From Halorientalis sp. IM1011 (GTDB lineage: Archaea > Halobacteriota > Halobacteria > Halobacteriales > Haloarculaceae): a stretch of DNA of 64,000 nucleotides. Each line of letters starts with the position of its first letter. Within the stretch, counting starts at the first letter, position 1. This document shows positions 42,725 through 52,986 of this stretch, piece after piece. The stretch lies in assembly GCF_001989615.1 (NCBI RefSeq), contig NZ_CP019067.1, forward strand, positions 930,001 to 994,000. Reading direction: 5' to 3'. Made by a program: the position numbers and the translations under genes. The notes below the pieces were generated by a model that saw only the letters and a program-made list of their open reading frames with translations, ran no database searches and was not told the DNA's origin.

Positions 42725-44446
42725 ATGTCACTAACGAAATCAAGTGATTCTCTTTATGACTTATTGTATGCCTGTCAACGGGGCCAGCGAGTGGCAATCG
42801 TTGGCGGCCATACTGACGAAGATACCCTCCGTGAGGGGTTGTACGTGGAACAAGATCAGGATGAAAACATTGCTGATTTTTTTGATAATGAGTACGAGAA
42901 CGATGGGCGACTGCTGATACTAACCGGGAGTGCTGGTGACGGCAAGAGTGCCTTGCTAGCCCGTGGCTATGAGAAGGCTAAAGGAAACATTCCAGAAGAG
43001 CGCGTTAAGATGGACGCGACAGAGGCACGACGACGGGACGAGAATTATTCTGACAGACTCACCTCTTTTTTTGACACAATCGAATCTGACATTCAGTCCG
43101 AGTCCGGGCCAAGAAGTGCGATTGCTATCAACTACGGTCTTGCCATCGACTATTTCCAGCGGAAAGGGATGGCAGACACATTTGATGAGATCTGGGGTGC
43201 AATAGATGAATCACAGAATGAACTTTTCTACGAGTCGACCGAGCACAATATTTCCGTACTCAATTTGAGCCATCGCGAAACATACGAGACTGCCCCTGAG
43301 TCGTTGGGTGAGGGGTTAGTTTACGACCTGATTGATCGGTTTGATCCAATGAACGAAAATAGCCCGTTCACAGAGGCTTATGAACGAGAAAAGTCAGAGT
43401 GTCCTGCCGGCGATGACTGCCCACTTCAATACAACATCCGGCAACTCTCGACCACATCAGTCAAAAGGCAACTCGCACGGTTGTTTGCAGGCTGGAGTGT
43501 GGTCACAGGTTCGTATCTGAATCCACGGACCATCATTGACAATATCGCCTCGCTCCTCCTCCCAAAATCCCAGCCTCACGATCGGGATCATGAGGTCTGT
43601 CCTATCGGAGCTGCATTAGAGAATGGGACCACAACTGCTCACCCAGAGGACCTCATATGGAATGCGACATTCGATACACTGGGGACAAACAATCGGAATG
43701 AAGCCAGTAAGATTGATCCCGCAAGTCACACAACATTTGCCATTGATCAACAAGCGTTGGAGTGGGCAACTGGAGCTAACGGGACCGAAGAGGCACTACC
43801 CTCGCTTCCAGCCGTTGAGTTTGACGAGTCAGTCGAACGCGTTCGTACAGTGTTGCGAAAGCAATACCTGAACATGGGTGACGGGAAGACTATCCTTGAC
43901 AAGCCAACATTTCAAGAGTTTGCTGCCGCACTGACGTACTTCAATAACGGTAGGCCGCAAGAACATGTAAGCCGGACACAGGAATTACTCAGTACTGTTC
44001 AGAAGGCTCTAGGTGGCTGGACCGGCCGGCAGAGAGGCGATGGCCTGGTTGAGTTCATTGACGCAAAGCGGTCCGCATCATATCGATATCTCTCGGACTG
44101 GGAACAGCCCGAGTTTGATGCCGATAAGTGCGCTGAGGAGACCGAATCGCTAGCCGTTCCTGGACGTCTCAAACTAATGGCTGAGCCGTCGAGCAGCGAA
44201 GAGCCACTCATTCCGATCCCGATCTCATTCAATATCTATCAGCTGCTGACACAGGTGAGTGAAGGGTATACCCCCAATGCAACCGACCTTAATCAGTCGC
44301 ATGCTATCAGGGTGCTCCACTCACGCTTGGAAGACTTCACGAACAAACGAGAAAAGGTGGTCGTAGAGGGACGGTCAAATGAAACAAAAGTGACTATCGA
44401 GGACGACAATCTTGCGCTGCGAATATCTCGGGAGGGTAGCAAATGA
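42725..44446 (+). CDS. DptF-like P-loop ATPase
   Basis: About 573 residues. Walker A is ILTGSAGDGKSALLA (GSAGDGKS at 68-75). A cysteine pair in CPAGDDCPLQYN at about 234-240 and the C-terminal FNIYQLLTQVSEGYTPNATD match features of the DNA phosphorothioation-dependent restriction protein DptF as I know the family. DptF works with DptG and DptH. The start is chosen at ATG 42725, after a T/A-rich stretch; ATG 42674 and 42692 are alternatives. The gene overlaps the next by 4 bp (ATGA), so translation is coupled. The assignment rests on motifs and gene order, not a search. Confidence 0.65.
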   Translation: MSLTKSSDSLYDLLYACQRGQRVAIVGGHTDEDTLREGLYVEQDQDENIADFFDNEYENDGRLLILTGSAGDGKSALLARGYEKAKGNIPEERVKMDATEARRRDENYSDRLTSFFDTIESDIQSESGPRSAIAINYGLAIDYFQRKGMADTFDEIWGAIDESQNELFYESTEHNISVLNLSHRETYETAPESLGEGLVYDLIDRFDPMNENSPFTEAYEREKSECPAGDDCPLQYNIRQLSTTSVKRQLARLFAGWSVVTGSYLNPRTIIDNIASLLLPKSQPHDRDHEVCPIGAALENGTTTAHPEDLIWNATFDTLGTNNRNEASKIDPASHTTFAIDQQALEWATGANGTEEALPSLPAVEFDESVERVRTVLRKQYLNMGDGKTILDKPTFQEFAAALTYFNNGRPQEHVSRTQELLSTVQKALGGWTGRQRGDGLVEFIDAKRSASYRYLSDWEQPEFDADKCAEETESLAVPGRLKLMAEPSSSEEPLIPIPISFNIYQLLTQVSEGYTPNATDLNQSHAIRVLHSRLEDFTNKREKVVVEGRSNETKVTIEDDNLALRISREGSK

Positions 44447-45897
44447 CATATAGTGGATTTGGATTCGTTCCAGAATTCGATTCTGCACCTGGCCGAACAA
44501 ATCAGCGCGCGTACTTCCCGGTATCAATATCCGCGACAGTCCGAGAAGCAACATTCTCCGAGACACTATCCGGAATCTTAGATGCCGCTCCCAGCCACGA
44601 AATTGCTGATTTGGAGAAGTCATTCAAAGACCTGCCAGCACTGGACGGCGATGACGAGACAGCCGAAGAGTTGTGGAATGCTTTCACCTCTGGATATGGT
44701 GTCTCAGCTAAAGGATTTGGTCGAAAAAACGATGAAGCGGACTACCTTGTGCCATTCAATCACGCTGTAGCGTCAGCAATTGAGATCGACCAACGTCGCT
44801 GGTCTCGCCTCTATTGGCTACTGATGACTGATCCAGGGGATGGTGTCGTTGAGGATCTCCACTCAGAATTCGTTGAGGGTCTCTTCGATATGGATATATC
44901 AAACCTTCTAGAGGAAATTGTTATTAGCGGGATCGAGAATCTAGAGGGTGTTGAATTGGCGTCAGATGCTACTGAAATTCTCTCCAACCAGACGCCGATT
45001 GAGATTGATCCGCTCGTACCGGGGTGTGCGGAAGCATTTCGCGAGGATCTCAAGGCTTGGCTCAATGTCCGAGAATCTGAATCTGCCTCCCGGTGGATGC
45101 TTGGACTGCGCGATATCCTCAACTACCACTATATGATGTATGTCATTCAAACCGCCTACACTCTCCAAGAGGAATACGAGACGATCAAAGATGGGCCACC
45201 GTATGAATACTCATTTGACATCATCCCAGTGCCGTTTGGGTTAGCGAGTGAAACTGCATCCGAATCCAGAGAATTCGTGGATGCCTGGAAAGGTGATGGT
45301 CTATCGAGGGCCCTGTACGACTCCTGGGGGCGGCTTGCGGTACTAAATCACGTAGTGAGCGTTGCGATGGACTCCGGAAATCAGATTGACGCAAAACCAT
45401 ACACACTCTCGGAAGCACTTGAAGCCTTCCCAGATGAACTCCAACAGGACGTCATCGATCGGTTACTCGATGAATTCCCTGATGATCAACGACCTGACGT
45501 CGACTCGGATCTGGGAGACGTAGCGATCAGGTTCACACACTCAGTTCGCCGATACTACGAAAACATGGGTAAGACACCGTCATCACAAACTGCCTATTCG
45601 GCAGGCGAGAACTCGGTTCGCGATCTTGGAACAGGTGCAGAACGACAATTTATAGAGCGACGTCGGGGTGTCGGAACGATTCTCCGACTGGACAGAGGCA
45701 GTCTTCGGCTGTTTGCTCGGCTCTTTGACGCTCGAAAGCAACGGGGTCATATAGACGAGTTCTGGGAGTATATGCGAGGGCGAGGAATTAGATTTGACCG
45801 CCGGTCAAAAGAAGAGGTAATCTCACAATTAGAGGCAATGGGACTGCTGCAGAAGCAAAGCGACAGTGGGGAGGCAATGTATGTCGAGACCCTTTGA
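44443..45897 (+). CDS. DptG-like protein
   Basis: A 484-residue largely helical protein lacking a nucleotide-binding motif. Near its end it reads GIRFDRRSKEEVISQLEAMG, followed by the tail SDSGEAMYVETL. That ending closely matches the C-terminal signature of DptG (RKSxxxxxxxFE..N..E.KSDSGxAxYV), and the position between a DptF-like and a DptH-like gene fits dptFGH order. It overlaps both neighbours by 4 and 17 bp. A supporting search is needed, but the tail and synteny together are good evidence. Confidence 0.65.
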   Translation: MTYSGFGFVPEFDSAPGRTNQRAYFPVSISATVREATFSETLSGILDAAPSHEIADLEKSFKDLPALDGDDETAEELWNAFTSGYGVSAKGFGRKNDEADYLVPFNHAVASAIEIDQRRWSRLYWLLMTDPGDGVVEDLHSEFVEGLFDMDISNLLEEIVISGIENLEGVELASDATEILSNQTPIEIDPLVPGCAEAFREDLKAWLNVRESESASRWMLGLRDILNYHYMMYVIQTAYTLQEEYETIKDGPPYEYSFDIIPVPFGLASETASESREFVDAWKGDGLSRALYDSWGRLAVLNHVVSVAMDSGNQIDAKPYTLSEALEAFPDELQQDVIDRLLDEFPDDQRPDVDSDLGDVAIRFTHSVRRYYENMGKTPSSQTAYSAGENSVRDLGTGAERQFIERRRGVGTILRLDRGSLRLFARLFDARKQRGHIDEFWEYMRGRGIRFDRRSKEEVISQLEAMGLLQKQSDSGEAMYVETL

Positions 45898-48800
45898 GCA
45901 GAACGTCGCTCGATGGTTCTATGAACAGATGCCGGAACTGGATCCCCAGTCGGGAGACCGGTATGCAGGGAAGCTCCCAGACCCGAAAACGGCGGAAAAA
46001 ATCACCGAGTCTATTCTTGAAAACTCCGAGGGGATGGTTAGATTTCAGACTGTAGAGTACGAGGGTGAACAACAGGATGTTCCGGTTATTGATGTCGATG
46101 GTACGTCAGTAATCGTCGTTTCTGTGCGGAGAGAGGGCGATGCTGTGAGTCGTGAGTTTGAGGTATCCCGATCGTATGCCACAACGTTACGGAACATTAT
46201 CGCCGAGGGAGAAGATGACCTCGCCGATAATGCTCTCGTCATGATTTATGAGTCCGGTGTGGCCATTGAAACGCTTGAGACCACCCACCTTCTCTTTGCA
46301 CACAACGAACAGCTCCCCCTAACCGACTTCCAAGAACGGATACTTGGAAGCAAAGAAAAGCTGTCTGACCCCGGGCAGGCGCTTATCGAGATCGTTGAAT
46401 CGCGGCTTGAACTTCCAGATGACCCATTAGACAACCTGGATCCGCTCCGCACGTACTGTGGCATCTATGATGCCTGTATGCGTTCTGATGGGGATGCAAT
46501 GCCCAGTCTCATTCCGAAGATCGGAACATATCTGACAGAAACTGCCTTTGATGAAGAATGGTTTGACAAGACAAACAGCAAGTCTGAACTCAAAAGCCAG
46601 GCTGAACAGATTTTGGACCGTAATCAAGAGCATGCAGAGCGGATTGCGGACGCCAAGAGTGTCACAAAGGATGAGGAAACAGAACTGAAAGCCTACTACA
46701 CAGAGGACTTTATCGAAATAGTAGTCAGCAGGTCAAACTGGCGAACAATAACTCGGTCTGACGCAGCTGACGGAGAGGTCAGTACTACGGGTGGTGGTAG
46801 TTCTACGGGGGCAAGCACTGGAAAAAGTGGTCAAACCACGAGTAGCTCAGGTACGTCTGAGACTGGAACAGGTCGAGATCCGGAATTCGAGGATATAACC
46901 GTCGAACAAGACTTGGTTCGAATCTACGGAGCTGGCAGTCAGGCTGAGGGTGACCGGAATGTCATCATTGGGATGGACACTGGAACCCTCTCAGCGACGA
47001 TTGAGTATGACATCGATATCTCAGGAGAGCCAGTGAAGCTGACTGATGGAGCCGGCAATGAGCGCGATGATTGGGAGCAACAAAACAATGAGCTAAAAGT
47101 CTCATTGTCGGGACTCGATACGGATGCGCCACAGTTCTACCGCCTGGAAGTATATATCGGACACAAGACGAAGGGCGGAACACCGCAGAATCAATTCAAT
47201 TTTGCACTCATCCCTGAGTCGCTGTTCCACACGCTGCCGACTGGTGACAAGACGTTCGGTGTTGATGTTGATGAGGAGTCTCTGACAGCATTTGACGAGG
47301 AATTGATCGAGCTTACGCCGCCGGAAGCGGATGAGAGTGACAACCCAGAAACGGTTGAAATTACTGAAGAAACTCATCATAAGGCGGATCTGCATGCTTT
47401 GCTCCGGCCCAAACCACTACCAGGCGGCAGACGGGTTCGGTGTAAGCTTACACTTCCATCGGGCACACCTGTACCGCTCAATATTGACTTCATTTCTGAG
47501 GTAGATGAGCCAACACAGGAAGAAGTCCAGTTCCCACTGTCCTTCGCCGCACTGATGTCACCGACAGACTGGGCTGGGGATGATTCCCTAGAAATCGATT
47601 CTGCTGTCGTCACCAATATTGACACAGGCGAATTCCACTCGCCGACCCGCGGCCGGATTGAAATCCCTGACCCTGATCGGAAACTTCTCGCTTTAGAACA
47701 AGGAATTGTGCAGAAGGGGACGATCGCCCCTCGTGAGACAGCGCAAGTCGATGTCGGGCTCGGAGTCGTTCCTGATGATGTCGAACTCGAGAATATCGCT
47801 CCAGATCTCATCAGTGCATATACGGCATTGCTCGAGCACTTCGATCAACGTGATACAATACCATCGACAGACATCTGGGATCAGGAAACGCAGGACCATG
47901 TTGCAGATGTCTTGGAGAACTATTCGAAGGCGATCCAGGCGATAGAGGCAGGAAGGACAACCCCACAATTCAATCCATATCGTCGGCTCGGCACGATTCA
48001 GTCGACGTCCGCGAATGTCGTCTGGTTGACCCCTTTTCATCCCCTGATGTTGGCATATGGGCTGCGGGTAGCAGGATGGCGCGATGAACTGTTGGAGGCT
48101 GGAATGACTGATGGATTTAGATTTAGCCGGTTCCGGTCGCTGTTCAACCCTGTTGGATTCTCACCGTTCAGGTGGAGCCAAAGCGACGGTGGGAATATCC
48201 TTTCGGGGCACACGATGGAAAACAACCACCTCTGGGCTTCTTATGCCCCAATCGCGGGTCCGGGTTCGGACACTCCGAACTATATTGCTGACGTAATCTC
48301 CGATAAATTGGAAGCATTCGCCAGAGCGTTCCCGCTCCTATTCAAACTGCATGAGGACCGAACGCTCAACATTAATCTGGTGAATATGGGGGACCTTGGG
48401 CCGGTAATTGAGGGCCTATATGACTTCTTCAAATACGTCAATGAACACCCAGAGCTGAATCTCCCGCAAGTCAATCTACAGATCTACGGCGGTCCAAATG
48501 AGGGCCGGACGCTCGAGCGGTTCTTTGCAACTGATAGTGGGGACTCGCCACTTCGAGAGCAGTTGGGCGGCTCCTCAGACACAGATGAGATCCTGGAAAA
48601 GCTAGACCGGCGTGTGAGCTATGTTCGAGCTGATTCTAAATTCAACGAAGACACACAGCGATCCGCGCATCTCACCCTTTTCCGCGGCATTCTGGAAGAA
48701 CAGCCGGGCGCCGTTGAAACTGCGAGCTTCCCTAGAGCAACACGGCTGAATGGACTTCTACCCCGAGACCAAATCCAAGTTGAGTCTGCAGGGAGTGAAA

Positions 48801-51634
48801 TAGTCTCTCGCTCAGGGGCTGCGTTCGATCCTAAAGAGGGCGGTATTCTTGGTGAGATCGGTGCCGCTATCAATACATTAGAAGCGAGCATGCGTGACAG
48901 TGAGTTCAACTACGGTCGGACACTCAGCAAAGTGGTTACAACTGGTGGGCGATCAAATCTGCCGAACATTTGGAACCAATCCCTTTGGGTCCTTCACGTC
49001 GAGCCGAAAGTGGATCTCAGCTTCTACATCAATTCTACTTCCCAGTCGTCGGACATTTCGGATGAGGCCTTGATGATCCACTACAGTGATCAATATGACG
49101 CTGCCTCCCCCGGATTCGATATCATCACGACAACGGACAAGCGTGATCCATATATTAAGACTCTTGAACGAGAGTTAGAGGCAACTCCGGGTCTGGATGA
49201 ACTCGACCCGGAATCCGTGCTTACGCGTTTGGTTGCTATCGACGGGGAGCTAGCCTTAGATCTCCAAAGCGCAGAAAACAACACCGTCATGGAACTACTC
49301 GGTTTGGTTGGGGGACTGGCAGTCAGCGGAGAGTTGCTTGCTCGGGAGTTGCCAGAGTACGAGTGGATCCCAATCAGTTTAGACGAATTTGCTCGCCACG
49401 ATCGCAAATATCGTGGTGGAAACGAGGGCCTGCTCCAGTACTTCGGTGAGGGAGCAGCATCGGATGACCTGTGCTTCGTGGGTGTCCCGAAAGACGCTGA
49501 GTCCGGAGATCTCAATCTCTATCTGTGGATTGTCGAGACAAAAGGCGGAACATCGGGTATCTCGAAAGGAGTCGAGCAGGTCAAAGGAGCAAAAGAGAAC
49601 CTCAAAGAGCTGTTTGACCCGGACAAGGACTATGCTGACACCGAGGTTCTCCGGAGTGAATTTGGCGATATCATCCTGCAGATCGCGCGTAGACTGTATC
49701 ATTACGGGGTAATCTCCGAGACGCGGCTACAGACAATCGAACAGCATACAGACCCTCTAGTTGACGGTGAATACTCTATCAACCTGTTAGAGGACAGCCA
49801 ACGGAGAATTGGAGAAGTTATTCGAATTCAACGAGACATTGCGCTGCCCGCTCTTGAGACTCAGGATGGTGTTCGTGTTCTCAAACTACCGGCGGATGTG
49901 TTATCACTTATTAATAGCGAAAATCTTAGTGAGAATTCGATCCACCCGGATCTGAAAGCTGAGAAAGTCTCATTCGAGACGCCGGCAAGTGCACAAGAGA
50001 CAGAGACAACTGAGGCCGAGACAGCGGCTGTGGAAGAGGCAGAGACAAGTGTGGCCGAGGCTGAGAATTCTGAACAGGCAGAAACTGCTGAGCCTTCGTC
50101 AACGATCGCTGAGGGTGCAGAACCGACTCAAAATACCTCTTCAGGCTCGGAAGAGACAGAGGAAGCAACGACTGAGTCAGCAAGCTCAACTGGCTCAGAC
50201 GCCCAAACTGAGCAATCCGAAAAACAACCGGAGCGAGTAGAGGATTCCGGGACAACAAGCGGACAGGAGTCTGAGACTGACACTGCTGCAGCTGAGAAAC
50301 AGAGCGAACAGCAAGAGGAAAAAGAGTCGACTGACAGCAGCGACACTGAAGAAGCATCAGCATCTATTCAGAGTCAGAACTCCGAAGATGATGAGGGAGA
50401 CTCTGACAGTAAAGTAGATGATGATACGTCAGAAGCTTCGGACACACATGCGGCAGACGCACGTGGCACAAGAGCCTACTCGTGGACATCGAGTGACAGA
50501 CAGCAATTGATCGAAACCTTGGACCCGAGCCCTGAACAAGAGCTATCCATAGACGTAACACGGCTCACGACCGATCTAAAGGAGCAATTCGAATCGTTAG
50601 GGGTCGATATCTACGAACCGAACCCTGCCGATGTGTCAGTCGGTCCGCGAAAAATCGGCGTGAATATTCGACCGAAGTCGGGACAGAAAGTCGACAGTAT
50701 AATCAATGTTCTGAACTCGGTGAGTGTGCATATCCAAGCATCTGGTTCTGTCACTGGTGTTGCTAATCCCGCGGAAGGAGCAATCCGCTTGGAAATCCCA
50801 CATGGGGAACCGCGAGATATCCACCTTCGTGAGGGACTGGAGGCATCGGCTGAGTCGTTCAATGAACCACTTCATATTCCACTTGGAGTGACCACAGAGA
50901 ACGAACACAAGACGATCGACCTACTTGAGGAACATCATGCACTGGTTGGTGGTGCTACAGGCTCTGGTAAGTCGAATTTCCTCGCATCTGTGATTTGCAG
51001 TCTCGCCGTCAACTACTCTCCAGACCTAGTCAAAATGAGTCTACTCGATCCCAAAGGGATTGACTTTGGTCGATTTGAGCCCCTACCGCAGGTAGATACC
51101 TATCTAGACACAGGCGAACAGTGTGTTGAGTACCTGGAAGGACTACTTGAATCTGAGCTGGAGGATCGACGTGACTTGCTACAGGAAATGGGCGCTTCAT
51201 CGGTGCAAGAATATAACCAACTTGCAGAATCCCGAGACATCGATCGGATACCATATCGTGTTATCATTATTGACGAATACGCTGATCTGATTATGGCCCT
51301 GTCGGATACTCAGCAGGAGTTCGAGGATGCAGTCGGGCGACTTGCACAGATCGGACGGGCACTGGGGTACTCTATTTTGCTCGCGACCCAACGGCCGGAT
51401 GCAAATATTGTGTCCGGCAATATCAAGACGAATTTCAACTGTCGAATTAGCTTTGAATTGCCTTCCAACACCGACTCTCGAGTGATCCTTGATCAACCGG
51501 GCGCAGAAGATCTGGAGGGGGCAGGAGACATGATTGCTTTGACATCAGCTGGTGATGAACACCATCTACAGTCATATTTACTTCGTCCCGAGGATGCTCT
51601 TACTATCAGGGCACACATCACCAGTGACGACTAG
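45881..51634 (+). CDS. DptH-like FtsK/HerA-type DNA translocase with nuclease-like domain
   Basis: A 1917-residue protein. A large N-terminal region without known motifs is followed by a PD-(D/E)XK-like site at about 1195-1221 (SDDLCFV and LYLWIVETKGGTSG, Glu1219 and Lys1221). Then comes a low-complexity linker rich in Glu, Thr, Ser and Ala (about residues 1367-1530). Last is an FtsK-type motor with Walker A GGATGSGKSN (1690-1699), Walker B VIIIDEYADL (1794-1803) and QIGRALGYSILLATQRPDAN. This order is as in DptH, the helicase-nuclease of Dnd-dependent restriction. It starts inside dptG-like, at ATG 45881. The long acidic linker would suit a halophilic protein. Confidence 0.72.
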   Translation: MSRPFEQNVARWFYEQMPELDPQSGDRYAGKLPDPKTAEKITESILENSEGMVRFQTVEYEGEQQDVPVIDVDGTSVIVVSVRREGDAVSREFEVSRSYATTLRNIIAEGEDDLADNALVMIYESGVAIETLETTHLLFAHNEQLPLTDFQERILGSKEKLSDPGQALIEIVESRLELPDDPLDNLDPLRTYCGIYDACMRSDGDAMPSLIPKIGTYLTETAFDEEWFDKTNSKSELKSQAEQILDRNQEHAERIADAKSVTKDEETELKAYYTEDFIEIVVSRSNWRTITRSDAADGEVSTTGGGSSTGASTGKSGQTTSSSGTSETGTGRDPEFEDITVEQDLVRIYGAGSQAEGDRNVIIGMDTGTLSATIEYDIDISGEPVKLTDGAGNERDDWEQQNNELKVSLSGLDTDAPQFYRLEVYIGHKTKGGTPQNQFNFALIPESLFHTLPTGDKTFGVDVDEESLTAFDEELIELTPPEADESDNPETVEITEETHHKADLHALLRPKPLPGGRRVRCKLTLPSGTPVPLNIDFISEVDEPTQEEVQFPLSFAALMSPTDWAGDDSLEIDSAVVTNIDTGEFHSPTRGRIEIPDPDRKLLALEQGIVQKGTIAPRETAQVDVGLGVVPDDVELENIAPDLISAYTALLEHFDQRDTIPSTDIWDQETQDHVADVLENYSKAIQAIEAGRTTPQFNPYRRLGTIQSTSANVVWLTPFHPLMLAYGLRVAGWRDELLEAGMTDGFRFSRFRSLFNPVGFSPFRWSQSDGGNILSGHTMENNHLWASYAPIAGPGSDTPNYIADVISDKLEAFARAFPLLFKLHEDRTLNINLVNMGDLGPVIEGLYDFFKYVNEHPELNLPQVNLQIYGGPNEGRTLERFFATDSGDSPLREQLGGSSDTDEILEKLDRRVSYVRADSKFNEDTQRSAHLTLFRGILEEQPGAVETASFPRATRLNGLLPRDQIQVESAGSEIVSRSGAAFDPKEGGILGEIGAAINTLEASMRDSEFNYGRTLSKVVTTGGRSNLPNIWNQSLWVLHVEPKVDLSFYINSTSQSSDISDEALMIHYSDQYDAASPGFDIITTTDKRDPYIKTLERELEATPGLDELDPESVLTRLVAIDGELALDLQSAENNTVMELLGLVGGLAVSGELLARELPEYEWIPISLDEFARHDRKYRGGNEGLLQYFGEGAASDDLCFVGVPKDAESGDLNLYLWIVETKGGTSGISKGVEQVKGAKENLKELFDPDKDYADTEVLRSEFGDIILQIARRLYHYGVISETRLQTIEQHTDPLVDGEYSINLLEDSQRRIGEVIRIQRDIALPALETQDGVRVLKLPADVLSLINSENLSENSIHPDLKAEKVSFETPASAQETETTEAETAAVEEAETSVAEAENSEQAETAEPSSTIAEGAEPTQNTSSGSEETEEATTESASSTGSDAQTEQSEKQPERVEDSGTTSGQESETDTAAAEKQSEQQEEKESTDSSDTEEASASIQSQNSEDDEGDSDSKVDDDTSEASDTHAADARGTRAYSWTSSDRQQLIETLDPSPEQELSIDVTRLTTDLKEQFESLGVDIYEPNPADVSVGPRKIGVNIRPKSGQKVDSIINVLNSVSVHIQASGSVTGVANPAEGAIRLEIPHGEPRDIHLREGLEASAESFNEPLHIPLGVTTENEHKTIDLLEEHHALVGGATGSGKSNFLASVICSLAVNYSPDLVKMSLLDPKGIDFGRFEPLPQVDTYLDTGEQCVEYLEGLLESELEDRRDLLQEMGASSVQEYNQLAESRDIDRIPYRVIIIDEYADLIMALSDTQQEFEDAVGRLAQIGRALGYSILLATQRPDANIVSGNIKTNFNCRISFELPSNTDSRVILDQPGAEDLEGAGDMIALTSAGDEHHLQSYLLRPEDALTIRAHITSDD

Positions 51635-51784
51635 TCATCTGGATTAAGTTTCAGTATAAACTTACACAAAGGAAGGTGTGGTTCACGGATGGATACGAAT
51701 TAACTCACTGGGAGCCGAAAGTCAGCTCTGTGGATCTTCTGGTTACTTGCGGCCTCCCAATCTCCACCACCCCGAAGCCGATCC

Positions 51785-52620
51785 AATGGGACGATCACCT
51801 ACGATGAGTTGATCGGTCTGCGCCAGCACGAAATCTACGCCGAGGATCACGGTCATTCCCAAGTCTATGACAACTGGCGGCTGGAGATCCTGCGGCGGTG
51901 TCTACCTGATAGCTACGACGAGGAACGCCGTCTTCTGTACATGGCGACGATTCGAGCGAAAAATCACGTCGTCTACGCCGGCCGGGACTCCCCCAACACG
52001 TTCCTCGAAGAACTCGACGTCACAATAGAGAGTACGAACCAGCATTATCAGAGACGTCTCGGCCTGCACATGAACAGACAACCCTCGGTGCCACTATTCC
52101 TACACCAGATGGTCCAGTCGGTGAGACTCCCCACACGCTGATGCAAGGCGATGTCTTCGAGGATGTCACTGAGGGCCGAGGGACGGACTTCGGGACACAG
52201 ATCCATGATTTCGCTGAAGCGTACGCACTGGGCGACTCGGCCGACGCTGGCAGGGAAGCTGACTATACGCACGTCCGGAATCTGATCGACTCGCTCGATG
52301 GCGAGCTACTGGTTGAGGAGGTGGCGTTTCTCCCGCTTACCGTCGATGACGAGCGCGTGACGATCTCCGGCGTCGTTGACCTCATCCACGTGCTGCCGGG
52401 GCGTATCGAGATCATCGATTACAAGACCGATCGTGGCCGTCACGCCCAGGCGGAGTACGGGAAGCAACTAAGTGTCTACTATCACGTGGCGTCTGCCTGG
52501 TATCCGGACCGAACCGTCACGACCAGTATCTTCTACACTGCTGAGGGCGAGCGCGTCGATATCGAGCCGGTTACGCATGAGGATCTAATGGACCTGGTCC
52601 GACCAGTAATAGAGGAATAA
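51785..52620 (+). pseudogene. Frameshifted 3' fragment of a UvrD/RecB-type helicase-nuclease
   Basis: The first part (frame at 51785) reads GTITYDELIGLRQHEIYAED and DEERRLLYMATIRAKNHVVY, the motif VI region of UvrD-family helicases (RRLLYVAxTRAK). A frame change near 52050-52090 follows, and 52141-52620 reads GRGTDFGTQIHDFAEAYALG and RVTISGVVDLIHVLPGRIEI with IDYKTDRGRH, a RecB-type PD-(D/E)XK nuclease with the DYKTD lysine. The N-terminal helicase domains are missing. So it is a 5'-truncated and frameshifted remnant. It lies between the Dpt-like operon and the SMC-like pair. Confidence 0.75.
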
Positions 52621-52701
52621 ACCCCGTACATCAGTGAATTATTTTAGATTCAGGGGGCTCGGTTCTATGCGCTTCAATATAGTTAACTCTCCGATACATT
52701 A

Positions 52702-52986
52702 ATGAATTCACCAGTACCCAATTTTTCTATGTCAGAAGGTCAGGGAGAAGACCAGAGACTTGGAGGAGATGTATCAGATGATGAGCTAGATATAGACCTT
52801 GCAGCTCAAGAAAATGGGGACGTAGAAGATCAGATTGCTAGCGCATTCATATTCAAGGTAATGCAATCTGATGTTGATGTGGACATGGCCGATGTCATGA
52901 ATGGGCTTCTCCATAAGGATGATTTCGGTGGAGAAGATCTCATTGTTGAATGCATTGAGGAGGAAATGTTGGACGATGAAGATTAA
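52702..52986 (+). CDS. Small acidic protein linked to the SMC-like gene
   Basis: A 94-residue, very acidic protein (about a third Asp/Glu) with a helical core (QIASAFIFKVMQSDVDVDMA). No family is known. It overlaps the following SMC-like gene by 11 bp (52976-52986), so the two are translationally coupled. It is likely its partner, for example a DNA mimic or regulator, by inference. A TATA-like CAATATAG lies about 30 bp before the start; an internal ATG at 52729 is an alternative. Confidence 0.6.
   Translation: MNSPVPNFSMSEGQGEDQRLGGDVSDDELDIDLAAQENGDVEDQIASAFIFKVMQSDVDVDMADVMNGLLHKDDFGGEDLIVECIEEEMLDDED

Noticed and set aside
39747-51634. Possibility of a BREX or DISARM system
   Set aside because: No PglZ, BrxC/BrxL, DrmB or SNF2-type helicase is seen. 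The three downstream genes fit DptF, DptG and DptH better.
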